Assembly (NCBI RefSeq): GCF_036555685.1
Contig: NZ_DATBKY010000088.1
Location: 1 to 25,290, forward strand
DNA from: Actinophytocola sp036555685
Lineage (GTDB): Bacteria > Actinomycetota > Actinomycetes > Mycobacteriales > Pseudonocardiaceae
DNA: 25,290 nucleotides
Reading direction: 5' to 3'
Under the pieces are notes generated by a model that was not told the origin of the DNA, searched no databases, and worked only from the letters and a program-made list of their open reading frames with translations. The position numbers and the translations under genes are program-made. This document shows positions 7,780 to 15,531 of this stretch, one piece after another. The number at the start of each line of letters is the position of its first letter. The stretch's first letter is position 1.

Positions 7780-9566
7780 CGGCCGGCCTCCTTCGCGGTG
7801 GCCGGAGCCTCGCGTTCTCGTTCTAGCTCCAGTTCGTGTTCCAGCACGGCCTGTTCCTGAACCTCCTCGATGGACTTGCCCTCCGCGGTCTCACCGGCGA
7901 ACTCCGCGCGGCGGACCCGGTCGGGCACCAGGCCCTGCGGGCGGAACCGCATGATGAAGATCAGCGCGAGGCCGAACACGAGCAACCGGTAGTCCTCGAA
8001 CTCGCGCAGCTTCTCCGGCAGCACGAACAGCAGCGACGCGCCGAGCACGGCGCCCGGGATCGTGCCCATGCCGCCGAGGATGACCGCCGCGAGCAGCGTC
8101 ACCGACTCGAGGAACTTGAAGCTGTCGTAGGACGCCGTACCGAGCTTGTGCACGAAGATCGCGCCGGCGAGCCCGGCGAGCGTGGCGCCGCACATGAACG
8201 CGAGGATCTTCGCCCGGCCGGTCGCGATGCCCATCGCGCGCGCCGCGTCCTCGTCCTCGCGGATGGCGATCCACGCGCGGCCGATGCGGCTGTTCTTGAG
8301 GTTCGCGAACACCGCCATGACCGCCGCGACCACGAGCACGATCAGGAAGTAGTACAGGACACCGGAGGGCAGCGCGGTGCCGAACAAGGTGATCGGCTCG
8401 TTGAACGCCGTGCCGAACATCGTGATCGGCGGGATGCCGGGAATCGCGCTCGCGCCACCGGTCAGGTTGCCGATGTCGTTCTGCGCGGTCCGGTAGAAGA
8501 TCTCACCGAACGCGAGCGTCACGATGGCGAGGTAGTCACCGCGCACGCGCAGCGTCGGCGAGCCGACGATCGCGCCGAAGATGCCGGCGATGACCGCGGA
8601 GATCAGCGCGGCGAGCGGGAACGGCAGGTTCCACCCGACCGTCGACGCGACCGCCCCGGACAGGTTCGCCGCGACGAACGCGCCGATGCCGAGGAACGCC
8701 ACGTACCCGAGGTCGAGCAGGCCCGCCAGGCCCACCACGATGTTCAGGCCGATCGCGGTCGCCGCGTACACGCCGATGGTGGCCGCGACCTGCATCCAGT
8801 ACTGGCTGCCCGCGTCGGTGAACGGCAGCGCGAACGCGCACAGCAGCAGCACGATGATGCTGAACGCCCGGTGCTCCTCGGAGAGCCGGGCGACCCAGCC
8901 GGTGACGCCCATGCCGTGCAGCGCACCGAGCAGCCCACCCGCGAACCCGAGGTACGCCAGGAAGATCGGGCCCGCGTACGGGAACGCCGCGCCGCCGATG
9001 CCGCCGACGGTCAGCGTCTCGGACACGAGGTACAGCACGGCGCCGAACGCGATGAGCAGGGCGACCCACGCGGCGATGCGGCCCGCCCAGCCCGTGAGGC
9101 CGAAGATCCTCGTCGACCAGTGCGGGATGTCCGCGAGCGGTATGGCACCCGCGGCGAGGATCACCGCGACTCCGCCGAGCGCGCCGACGATGCTGCCGAA
9201 CGCGTAGTTGCCGTCCGCCACCGTGATCGCACCGAGGCCGCCGCCCTTGCCGGCGATGAAGACCGCGGTGATCACCGAGATCGCCAGCCCGCCCCAGCCG
9301 AGCGCGCGCAGCACGCGCGACTTGGCCGGTGTGGGGGCGAACGTCGCGATCAGCGCGAGGACGCCGAAGAGGAGCAGGTTCCAGCGGTACCCGGTGAGCT
9401 CGAGCGGCGCGTCGAAGAACTGCAGCGTCGCCTTGTCCGGGTACGGGCCGTCGTTGAGCAGGAACGTCGCCCACGGCAGCATCGCGCCGATGAGGAACAG
9501 CACGCCGCCGATCGCGGCGAACGGGCGTGCCAGGAACGCGGGGAGGAATCCGGTTACTTTGCTCAC
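7776..9566 (-). CDS. livM: Branched-chain amino-acid ABC transporter permease LivM, extended
   Basis: Encodes 596 residues, against roughly 320-430 for common LivM proteins. The conserved permease core starts near residue 255 (IGVYAATAIGLNIVVGLAGLL, then LDLGYVAFLGIGAFVAA) and includes 'PTLRVRGDYLAIVTLAFGEI' and the cytoplasmic coupling region 'SRIGRAWIAIREDEDAARAMGI' (EAA-type loop). About 250 residues ahead of it carry roughly six extra hydrophobic segments. The last ~45 residues form a charged, soluble tail rich in Glu and Arg. The start is GTG 9566, overlapping the livH stop as GTGA. It forms the membrane channel with LivH. Confidence 0.93.
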   Translation of the reverse strand: MSKVTGFLPAFLARPFAAIGGVLFLIGAMLPWATFLLNDGPYPDKATLQFFDAPLELTGYRWNLLLFGVLALIATFAPTPAKSRVLRALGWGGLAISVITAVFIAGKGGGLGAITVADGNYAFGSIVGALGGVAVILAAGAIPLADIPHWSTRIFGLTGWAGRIAAWVALLIAFGAVLYLVSETLTVGGIGGAAFPYAGPIFLAYLGFAGGLLGALHGMGVTGWVARLSEEHRAFSIIVLLLCAFALPFTDAGSQYWMQVAATIGVYAATAIGLNIVVGLAGLLDLGYVAFLGIGAFVAANLSGAVASTVGWNLPFPLAALISAVIAGIFGAIVGSPTLRVRGDYLAIVTLAFGEIFYRTAQNDIGNLTGGASAIPGIPPITMFGTAFNEPITLFGTALPSGVLYYFLIVLVVAAVMAVFANLKNSRIGRAWIAIREDEDAARAMGIATGRAKILAFMCGATLAGLAGAIFVHKLGTASYDSFKFLESVTLLAAVILGGMGTIPGAVLGASLLFVLPEKLREFEDYRLLVFGLALIFIMRFRPQGLVPDRVRRAEFAGETAEGKSIEEVQEQAVLEHELELEREREAPATAKEAGR

Positions 9567-10480
9567 GCCCGCACCCTCTCCGCCTCACCGAACAGACCCT
9601 GCGGCCGGAAGACCAGCACGAGGATCAGGACGACGAAGATCCACACGTAGTCGTACTGCGTGCCGCCCGGCAGGTACTGCCCGCCGAGGTTCTTGATGAG
9701 GCCGATGATGAACGCGCCGATCACCGCACCGCGCAGGCTGCCGATGCCGCCGAGCACGGCCGCGGTGAACGCGAAGATGCCGTTCTGGAAGCCGATCGAG
9801 TTGTCGACGTTGGTGATCCAGGACCCGTACAGCACGCCGCCGACGCCGGCGAGCGCGGCGCCGAGGATGAAGGTCAGCACGATCACCCGGTCCGGGTTGA
9901 CGCCCATCAGGCGCGCGGTGTCCCGGTCCTGGGAGGTGGCCCGCATCGCGCGCCCCATCCGCGACCGGCTGACGTAGGTCTGCAGGAGGATCGACAGTCC
10001 GATCGAGACGACGATCAGCAGCAGCCCGGACGCGGAGATCTCCACCGGACCGATGTTGATCTGCTTGTCGATGAACACCCGCGGGAACGGCTGCGCCGCG
10101 TCGGCGTCGGGGTACCAGATCCGGATCGCTTCCTGCAGCGCCACCGACACACCGAGAGCGGTGATCAGTGGCGCGAGTCTTGGCGCGTTTCTCAGTGGGC
10201 GGTAGGCGAACCGCTCCATGAGCACCGCGATCACGACCGCGACGATCACGCCGCCGAGCAGCATCAGCGGGAGCGCGATGTACCACTGCTCCCGCCAGCT
10301 CTCGGGCAGCATCCACCGGTACACGGCCAGACCGCCGAACGCGCCGACCATGAAGACCTCGCCGTGCGCGAAGTTGATCAGCTGGATGATGCCGTACACC
10401 ATCGTGTAACCCAGCGCGATCAGGCCGATCGTCGCGCCGAGCACGATGCCGTTGGCGATCTGTTGTAACAGGGTCCCCAC
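9563..10480 (-). CDS. livH: Branched-chain amino-acid ABC transporter permease LivH
   Basis: Encodes 305 residues, the normal LivH size, and is highly hydrophobic with about eight membrane segments. Family signatures seen: 'GLIALGYTMVYGIIQLINFAHGE' in the first part, 'RMGRAMRATSQDRDTARLMGVN' (coupling loop to the ATPases) and 'AFTAAVLGGIGSLRGAVIGAF'. The start is GTG 10480, preceded by GGGGGAGG about 5 bases upstream. It follows livK after an 86-base gap containing a strong stem-loop, and is coupled to livM by a GTGA overlap. Confidence 0.95.
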   Translation of the reverse strand: MGTLLQQIANGIVLGATIGLIALGYTMVYGIIQLINFAHGEVFMVGAFGGLAVYRWMLPESWREQWYIALPLMLLGGVIVAVVIAVLMERFAYRPLRNAPRLAPLITALGVSVALQEAIRIWYPDADAAQPFPRVFIDKQINIGPVEISASGLLLIVVSIGLSILLQTYVSRSRMGRAMRATSQDRDTARLMGVNPDRVIVLTFILGAALAGVGGVLYGSWITNVDNSIGFQNGIFAFTAAVLGGIGSLRGAVIGAFIIGLIKNLGGQYLPGGTQYDYVWIFVVLILVLVFRPQGLFGEAERVRA

Positions 10481-10495
10481 ATCTACCTCCCCCGG

Positions 10496-10526
10496 CGGCG
10501 GGGGTGGGCTGGGCCCACCCCCGCCG
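10496..10526 (-). promoter_or_regulatory. Intercistronic stem-loop between livK and livH
   Basis: A perfect 14-bp GC-rich inverted repeat: CGGCGGGGGTGGGC (10496-10509) and GCCCACCCCCGCCG (10513-10526), with a three-base loop, ending just upstream of the livH ribosome site. There is no T-run. In binding-protein operons such hairpins often attenuate read-through or protect the upstream mRNA, so that more binding protein than permease is made. That role is inferred here. Confidence 0.7.
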
Positions 10527-10566
10527 TCGCGTCGATCTTCACGGATAGATCTGTTGAACCCGAAGG

Positions 10567-11799
10567 TCAGCCGGCGAACTCACCGGTCTGCACCGCGTCC
10601 CACTTGCCACCGGACACCTGGTACACGGTCAGCACCTTGTTCGTGCTGTCGCCGAACTCGTCGAACGAGACCTTGCCGGTCGCGCCGTCGGCGCTGTACT
10701 CGCCGGCGTTCTTGACCATGTCCGGGCGCATCGAGTCGGCCCATTCCTTGTCGCCGATGGTCTTGGCGAGCGAGGTGATGATCACGTTGGCGGCGTCGTA
10801 GGCGAACGCACCGTAGGCGCTGTAGCCCTCCTTGAAGCCGGCCTTCTCGTACGCGTCGACGAACGCCTTCGCGCTGTCCAGGTCCTCGGTCGGGGCGCCG
10901 ACGGAGGTCGCGAGGTCGCCGTCCTTGCCGCCCAGCTTGATGAAGTTGTCGTCGAAGATGCCGTCGCCACCCATCACGGGGACGTTGAGCCCGGCACCGA
11001 CGAGCTGCTTCGAGAGCGGGCCGGCCTGCGGGTACTGGCCACCGAAGTAGACGGCGTCCGGCTTGAACGGCTTGACGGCCGCGATCACGCCGGAGAAGTC
11101 CGTGTCCTTCTCACCGATCTTCTGGCGGGTCACGATCTTGGCGCCCTTCTCCTCGGCGCGCTTGGTGAACGTGTCCGCGAGGCCCTCGCCGTAGGTCAGA
11201 CCGTCGGTGATGATCGCGACGTTCTTCTTGCCGGCCTTCTCGACCAGGTAGTCGGCCGCGTACGGGCCCTGCAGCGAGTCGACCGTGCAGGTGCGGAAGT
11301 ACGTCTTGTACGGCCGCTTCGGCGCGGTGTCGAAGTTCTCGCCCTTGGTCAGCGTGTCGTTGGTGTTCGCCGGCGAGATCTGCAGAATGCCGGCCTGGTC
11401 CAGGATCGGCTGAACGCTCTGGGACACCGAGGAGTTCAGCGTGGAGACCACGCCGACCACGCCCGGCGTCGACGCGAGCTTCGTCGCCGCCTGAGCACCC
11501 AGCTGCGGGTTCTTCTGGTCGTCCTCGGCCTGCAGCTGGAGCTTGTAGCCCTTGACGGTGCACTTCTCGTTGGCCTGGTTCACAGCGAGCCGTGCCGAGT
11601 TCTCGATGCCCTTGCCCAGTGCGGAGAGCTCACCGCTCAGCGGGGAGATCGACCCGACGATCAGAGTTCCCTTGCTTGTGTCGCAGGCCTGGTTGTTCTC
11701 GCCACCAGCCGGCGTCTCCTCCTTGTTGGTGCCGCACGCCGCCAGCAGCAACACCCCCGCTGCTACTACCGCCGCGGCCTTCACCGTCTGGTTTCGCAC
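10567..11799 (-). CDS. livK: Branched-chain amino-acid ABC transporter substrate-binding lipoprotein
   Basis: Encodes 410 residues from GTG 11799. The N-terminus is a lipoprotein signal: basic start, hydrophobic stretch, lipobox LAAC with Cys22 as the lipidated residue, then a Thr/Glu/Gly-rich linker. The mature part is a periplasmic-binding-protein type I fold: 'LIVGSISPLSGELSALGKGIENSARLAV', 'VVGVVSTLNSSVSQSVQPILDQAGI', 'KKNVAIITDGLTYGEGLADTF' and 'PDAVYFGGQYPQAGPLSKQL'. It captures ligand at the membrane surface for LivHMGF. Branched-chain amino acids are the family default, but related proteins bind urea or amides. An alternative ATG start is at 11814. I prefer 11799 because AAGGGA lies six bases before it. 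Confidence 0.93.
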   Translation of the reverse strand: MRNQTVKAAAVVAAGVLLLAACGTNKEETPAGGENNQACDTSKGTLIVGSISPLSGELSALGKGIENSARLAVNQANEKCTVKGYKLQLQAEDDQKNPQLGAQAATKLASTPGVVGVVSTLNSSVSQSVQPILDQAGILQISPANTNDTLTKGENFDTAPKRPYKTYFRTCTVDSLQGPYAADYLVEKAGKKNVAIITDGLTYGEGLADTFTKRAEEKGAKIVTRQKIGEKDTDFSGVIAAVKPFKPDAVYFGGQYPQAGPLSKQLVGAGLNVPVMGGDGIFDDNFIKLGGKDGDLATSVGAPTEDLDSAKAFVDAYEKAGFKEGYSAYGAFAYDAANVIITSLAKTIGDKEWADSMRPDMVKNAGEYSADGATGKVSFDEFGDSTNKVLTVYQVSGGKWDAVQTGEFAG

Positions 11800-11888
11800 G
11801 TGACGTCCCTTCATCCACTCACTTCGTTCGAGCGATTGCGCATAGCATGCCGAACCCAACCCTCGTCCATGTCAGAGGGCTGGGCCGG

Positions 11889-11917
11889 AACGTAGTAACT
11901 CACGCTGTGTGAGTCAC
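11889..11917 (-). promoter_or_regulatory. Candidate livK operon promoter with overlapping palindrome
   Basis: On the minus strand, GTGACT (11917-11912) and TACGTT (11894-11889) form a -35/-10 pair with a 17-base spacer. An inverted repeat ACTCAC-gctgt-GTGAGT (11898-11914) lies inside the spacer and touches the -35 box, a good place for a repressor or activator site. The predicted leader is about 80 bases. Confidence 0.45.
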
Positions 11918-12059
11918 GCACCTAGGGGCCTCGTGACCAGACTGCAACGAAATTGCTCACCGACGTCCGCTCACCGGACGAAGCCGGGCTAATCGGTCAT
12001 CGGCGGATCACCCGATCTCAACTTCACAACGCAGCGGGTCCCGCCCACCGGGCTGCTCC

Positions 12060-12073
12060 TAACCTTCTCCACG
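12060..12073 (+). promoter_or_regulatory. Candidate leaderless -10 box for the fibronectin-III gene
   Basis: TAACCT (12060-12065) matches TAnnnT and lies seven bases before the GTG at 12073. No Shine-Dalgarno is present. I see no convincing -35 element. Confidence 0.4.
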
Positions 12074-14004
12074 TGCGGACACGGAACCGGCTGCTCGCCT
12101 GGCTCGCCGGGGTCGTGCTCGTGGCCGGTGCCGTGGTGGCGCTGCGGGCCACCGAGGACGCGCCCGCGCACGACGAGTCACCGCCGGTGGTGCACGTGGA
12201 CCGGTTCGCGTCGAACTTCGTCGTGCTGCCCAGCGCAGGGCGCCCGCCGCCGCAGCCGGAGCAGATCGTGGTCACTCCCGGTGCCGGCCGGCTGCGCCTG
12301 TCGTGGGCGGACGGGCTGGCCGGCGGGAAGCCGCTGGACGGCGTGGCCGGGTACGAGATCCGCTGGCAGGTCGACGGCGAGCGCACTTCGTCCCGCCTCG
12401 TGGCCGCGCCGGACGTGCAGCTGAACCGGCTCACCGACGGGCGGCGGTACCGGGTGTCGGTGCGCAGCGTCGACGCGTTCGGGCAGCGGTCGCGGCCCAC
12501 CGAGGTGATCGCCGTGCCGGGCCGCCAGCACCGGCCGTACCTGTCCGGCCTGACCGGGCTGTACGACGACTTCCACGACGCGTCGACCGCGCTGGATACG
12601 TCGCCGGACGCGCGCTGGCACGTGTCGGGCTACCGCGGCTGCGTCGGGCTGGGCGCCGGCCGGGTCGACGGCCTGGGGCTGCCGATCGACCTCGGCTGTG
12701 GCGCGGACATGGCGGTGCTGCGGGCACGTGTGCCGATGCGGCTCACCGCGCCGCGTGGGGCGGACGAGGTGCTCGGCCGGGTCACGGTCGGCACGGACGC
12801 GGCGGGTCCGGGTGGCGAGCTGACCGTGGACCTCGTGCCCGGCCGCGCGGATCGGGTCGGCGTCGGCCTGCGACGGGCGAGCCGGACGGAGGAGACGGAT
12901 CCCGCGCTGCCGGGCGGCACGATCCGCGTGTCCGTGGGCGACACCGGGGTGCAGGTGAGCACGGCGCCGGACCTGGCCGCGCGCGGTCCGACACGGGAGA
13001 TCCATCCGGTGCCGCGGCGCGGGCCGGGCGTGATCCACGTGTTCGAGGTGGTGCTGACGTCGACGGGCGTGCGGGTGTACCAGGACGGGCTCGCGGTGGC
13101 GGCGCGGGACGTGGTGCCGGCGTGGCGGTCGGCGTCGTTGCTGCTCGGTTTCCGCGGGCCGGACGGGCGGCGCTCGCGGGTGCACGTGTCGTCGGCCGGG
13201 TTCACCGGGCCGCCGACCGCGCCGCCGCGGGTCGTCGAGGAGTCGGTGAACGCGGGGACACAGCGCGTGCTCGGGCCTCGGGACCAGGAGCCGGGGGTCG
13301 GGATCGCGCGGACTCCGTTGCGGCACGCCGCTTCCGCGCGGCTCGTGGCCACCATGGCGGTCACGCGGGAGCTGGACACGCGGCGGGTGGTCGTGCAGAT
13401 GGGCAGGCTGCGAGTGCCGGCGCGGCCGACCGTGGCGGTGCCGCCACGCGAGCCGGGGGCGGCGCTGACCGTGGTCGCCGACGTGCCGCCGTCGCTGCTG
13501 GGTACGCGTGGGCCGGACACCGTCACGCCGTTCGTGGTGCGGGCGCCGGGGTCGAGCGTGCAGGCGGTGCTGCTGGAGACGTACCTGGAGATCACGCCCG
13601 CGCCGGACTGGTCGCCGCCGGCCGCGCACCCCGAACAGCCGCCGGACCTGCCCGACGCGCTGCCCCGGATCAAGGCGGTACTGGGGAATGCCGGCGGGCA
13701 GCCGCTGGAGAGCACGACCGTGCCGCGGCGCGGGCAGCTCGTGTTGAGCGTGACGCTGGAGCCGGAGCACGTGCAGTGGGACACCGGCGCGGTCGCCGGT
13801 GTGCAGGGCGTGCAGGTGCGGCTCGACGGTGCGGTGATCGCGGGCATCCCGACCGCGGCCGACGGCCCGGGGCTCGGCGGTAGTTACGCGGTGTCGATCG
13901 CCGTGGGCGGGCTGACGTTCGGTTCGCACTCGATCGAGGTACGCGAGTACGGGATGCGCAGCGAACGCCCGGTGTCGGCGCTGCTGAACTTCGTGATCAG
14001 GTGA
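12073..14004 (+). CDS. Membrane-anchored fibronectin type III domain protein
   Basis: Encodes 643 residues from GTG 12073. Residues ~7-24 (LLAWLAGVVLVAGAVVAL) form one membrane anchor after a basic start, so the bulk should be outside the cell. Residues ~62-150 are a fibronectin-III domain (PEQIVVTPGAGRLRLSW ... GYEIRWQV ... RYRVSVRSVDAFGQRS). The remainder is beta-rich and unfamiliar: it begins 'LYDDFHDASTALD', like the start of a concanavalin/LamG-type jelly-roll, and has two cysteines about 20 residues apart. No catalytic motif is seen. It is divergent from livK and overlaps pdtaR tail-to-tail by 8 bases. An in-frame TTG at 11953 would add 40 residues without signal-like character, so the GTG after the TAACCT box is preferred. 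Function is unknown. Confidence 0.85.
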   Translation: MRTRNRLLAWLAGVVLVAGAVVALRATEDAPAHDESPPVVHVDRFASNFVVLPSAGRPPPQPEQIVVTPGAGRLRLSWADGLAGGKPLDGVAGYEIRWQVDGERTSSRLVAAPDVQLNRLTDGRRYRVSVRSVDAFGQRSRPTEVIAVPGRQHRPYLSGLTGLYDDFHDASTALDTSPDARWHVSGYRGCVGLGAGRVDGLGLPIDLGCGADMAVLRARVPMRLTAPRGADEVLGRVTVGTDAAGPGGELTVDLVPGRADRVGVGLRRASRTEETDPALPGGTIRVSVGDTGVQVSTAPDLAARGPTREIHPVPRRGPGVIHVFEVVLTSTGVRVYQDGLAVAARDVVPAWRSASLLLGFRGPDGRRSRVHVSSAGFTGPPTAPPRVVEESVNAGTQRVLGPRDQEPGVGIARTPLRHAASARLVATMAVTRELDTRRVVVQMGRLRVPARPTVAVPPREPGAALTVVADVPPSLLGTRGPDTVTPFVVRAPGSSVQAVLLETYLEITPAPDWSPPAAHPEQPPDLPDALPRIKAVLGNAGGQPLESTTVPRRGQLVLSVTLEPEHVQWDTGAVAGVQGVQVRLDGAVIAGIPTAADGPGLGGSYAVSIAVGGLTFGSHSIEVREYGMRSERPVSALLNFVIR

Positions 14005-14605
14005 TGTTCTCGACGACCGCCTCGGCGACGGCCTTCATCGTGGCGCGCCGGTCCATCGCGGTGCGCTGGATCCAGCGGAAGGCCTCGGGTTCGGAGAGGC
14101 CCTGCTTGGTCATGAGCAGGCCCTTGGCGCGCTCGATGACCTTGCGGGTCTCCATGCGGTCGGTGAGCGTGGCGACCTCGGTCTCGAGGGCGGCGAGCTC
14201 GGAGAAGCGGCTGACCGCGAGCTCGATGGCCGGGACGAGGTCGTGCTTGGCGAACGGTTTGACCAGGTAGGCCATCGCGCCCGCCTCGCGAGCGCGCTCC
14301 ACGAGGTCACGCTGGCTGAAGGCGGTGAGGATGACGACCGGCGCGATCCGCTCGCCCGCGATCGCCGCGGCGGCGTCGATCCCGTCCATCTTGGGCATCT
14401 TCACGTCGAGGATCACGAGGTCGGGCTTGAGCTCGGCGGCCATGGCCACGGCCTGCTCGCCGTCGCCCGCCTCGCCGGCGACGTGGTAGCCCTCCTCCTT
14501 GAGCATCTCGACGAGGTCGAGCCGGATGAGCGCCTCGTCCTCCGCGACGAGAACACTGCGCTGCACGGCCGGGCCCGGCCGGGCCTCGGCAGCCTGCTCG
14601 GTCAC
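13997..14605 (-). CDS. pdtaR: ANTAR-domain response regulator PdtaR
   Basis: Encodes 202 residues. The receiver domain spans ~16-135, with acidic pocket E22/D23, phosphoacceptor D67 in VILDVKMPKMDG, T94 and K116 (LVKPF). The C-terminal ANTAR RNA-binding domain (~141-200) includes RKVIERAKGLLM, then LSEPEAFRWIQ and RTAMDRR. In mycobacteria PdtaR (Rv1626) is phosphorylated by the kinase PdtaS and binds paired stem-loops in mRNA leaders to modulate expression; the same role is inferred here. The GTG start at 14605 has AGGAGG six bases upstream. No kinase gene adjoins it, in line with the orphan arrangement in other actinobacteria. Confidence 0.93.
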   Translation of the reverse strand: MTEQAAEARPGPAVQRSVLVAEDEALIRLDLVEMLKEEGYHVAGEAGDGEQAVAMAAELKPDLVILDVKMPKMDGIDAAAAIAGERIAPVVILTAFSQRDLVERAREAGAMAYLVKPFAKHDLVPAIELAVSRFSELAALETEVATLTDRMETRKVIERAKGLLMTKQGLSEPEAFRWIQRTAMDRRATMKAVAEAVVENIT

Positions 14606-14683
14606 CGGGGTCCTCCTGGGGTCTCTGCGACTGCGGAAACCCCAGCCTACCGACGCGGACCGCGCCCCTGCCGCCTCAGAGAC

Positions 14684-14729
14684 GGTGATCACCATAATGT
14701 AACGAGCCGGCAACATACCCCGTGATGTT
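14684..14729 (-). promoter_or_regulatory. Possible pdtaR promoter region with palindromes
   Basis: TACATT (minus, 14701-14696) could be a -10 box. Just downstream is a perfect 10-bp palindrome GGTGATCACC (14684-14693). Upstream is an inverted repeat AACAT-8-ATGTT (14712-14729). No clear -35 is visible, so this is tentative. Confidence 0.25.
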
Positions 14730-14812
14730 CCCTGCGCCCCTGGTCACACGTGCCGCCCCGGCCCAACCCTCACGACCCGCGACACACGCATCCCGTAGAG
14801 TCGTCGGCCGTA

Positions 14813-14886
14813 GCCCCCGTAGCCCAATCGGCAGAGGCAACGGATTCAAAACCCGTCCAGTGTGCGTTCGAATCGCACCGGGGGCA
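14813..14886 (+). tRNA. tRNA-Leu (anticodon CAA)
   Basis: A 74-base cloverleaf: acceptor stem GCCCCCG/CGGGGGC with discriminator A at 14886; D-arm with the GG pair; anticodon loop TTCAAAA with CAA at 14847-14849 (reads UUG); variable region CCAGT; T-arm GTGCG-TTCGAAT-CGCAC. CCA is not encoded. The anticodon stem has one mismatched closing pair (A-C). The variable region is only five bases, whereas bacterial leucine tRNAs normally have a long variable arm. I recall a comparable short tRNA-Leu gene near pdtaR in mycobacteria, so this may be a conserved actinobacterial type. Confidence 0.88.
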
Positions 14887-15018
14887 CCCTCGTGACCTGG
14901 ATCGATAGTTCACTCATCTGGGCCTCGGGCATGACTCCCGTCGGATCACGGCTTCGACGCGGTCCAGGGCCCGCCAGCGAGGCGCCGACCCGGTAGACCG
15001 AGAGTCATCCAGTTGCCG

Positions 15019-15531
15019 TCACACGCCGTCCAGCGCATCGACGACGGGCCGCCAGTCGAACACGTCCCGCGCCGCTCCGACGCGGATGGCCTCGTTCGGC
15101 AGCACCGTCACGCCCCACTCGCTGAGCGTCTGCAAGCTCCGCGCGTACGCCGGATGCGCGGCGAGGCTCGACTTGGCGTAGGGCGCCACGACGATCGGCA
15201 GCCGCAAGCCGATCGCCTCGTTGAGCAACCCGAGCGCGAACGTGTCGCTGATCCCGGCGACCCACTTGTTGACGGTGTTGAACGTCGCGGGCGCCACCGC
15301 TATCACATCAGCGCGCGGCAAGGACTCTGAATCATCGGGTCCCTGATACTCGTCACGCACCGGCCGCCCGGTCTTATCAGCCAGAGCCGAGATATCCATC
15401 CAACCGGCAGCACGCGGCGTCGCGATGACGCAGACCGTCCAGTTCTTCTCCTGTAGGAGCCCGATCAACTCGGCTATCGCCTGAGCAGGCGGCGCGGCAC
15501 ACACGACGAGATAGAGCACCCGCGACGTCAT
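15019..15531 (-). CDS. HFCD-family flavoprotein (PPC-decarboxylase-like)
   Basis: Encodes 170 residues from ATG 15531. The fold is that of homo-oligomeric flavin-containing Cys decarboxylases: the first strand RVLYLVVCAAPPA, the substrate/flavin motif 'VAPATFNTVNKWVAGISDTFALGLL' (PxxxNT at residues 81-86, as in CoaC, EpiD and MrsD), and 'LPIVVAPYAKSSLAAHPAY' with a late Pro/Ala-rich flavin-side segment. CoaC proper is usually fused to CoaB, so this stand-alone form is probably a specialised or regulatory flavoprotein. There is no ribosome site before the ATG. The real reading of the 5' side is unclear because a coding-like frame runs into it from 15679. Confidence 0.8.
   Translation of the reverse strand: MTSRVLYLVVCAAPPAQAIAELIGLLQEKNWTVCVIATPRAAGWMDISALADKTGRPVRDEYQGPDDSESLPRADVIAVAPATFNTVNKWVAGISDTFALGLLNEAIGLRLPIVVAPYAKSSLAAHPAYARSLQTLSEWGVTVLPNEAIRVGAARDVFDWRPVVDALDGV

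Noticed and set aside
7836..9650. Long plus-strand frame opposite livM, very rich in Arg, Glu and Asp
   Set aside because: It is the complement of membrane-protein codons; livM is unambiguous on the other strand.
11800..12072. Riboswitch in the livK leader
   Set aside because: The leader is only about 80 bases with no recognisable aptamer core; a promoter and palindrome explain the visible structure better.
12178..13929. Long minus-strand frame opposite the fibronectin-III gene
   Set aside because: Arg/His/Pro-rich composition typical of an antisense shadow in high-GC DNA. The plus frame has the signal anchor and FN3 domain.
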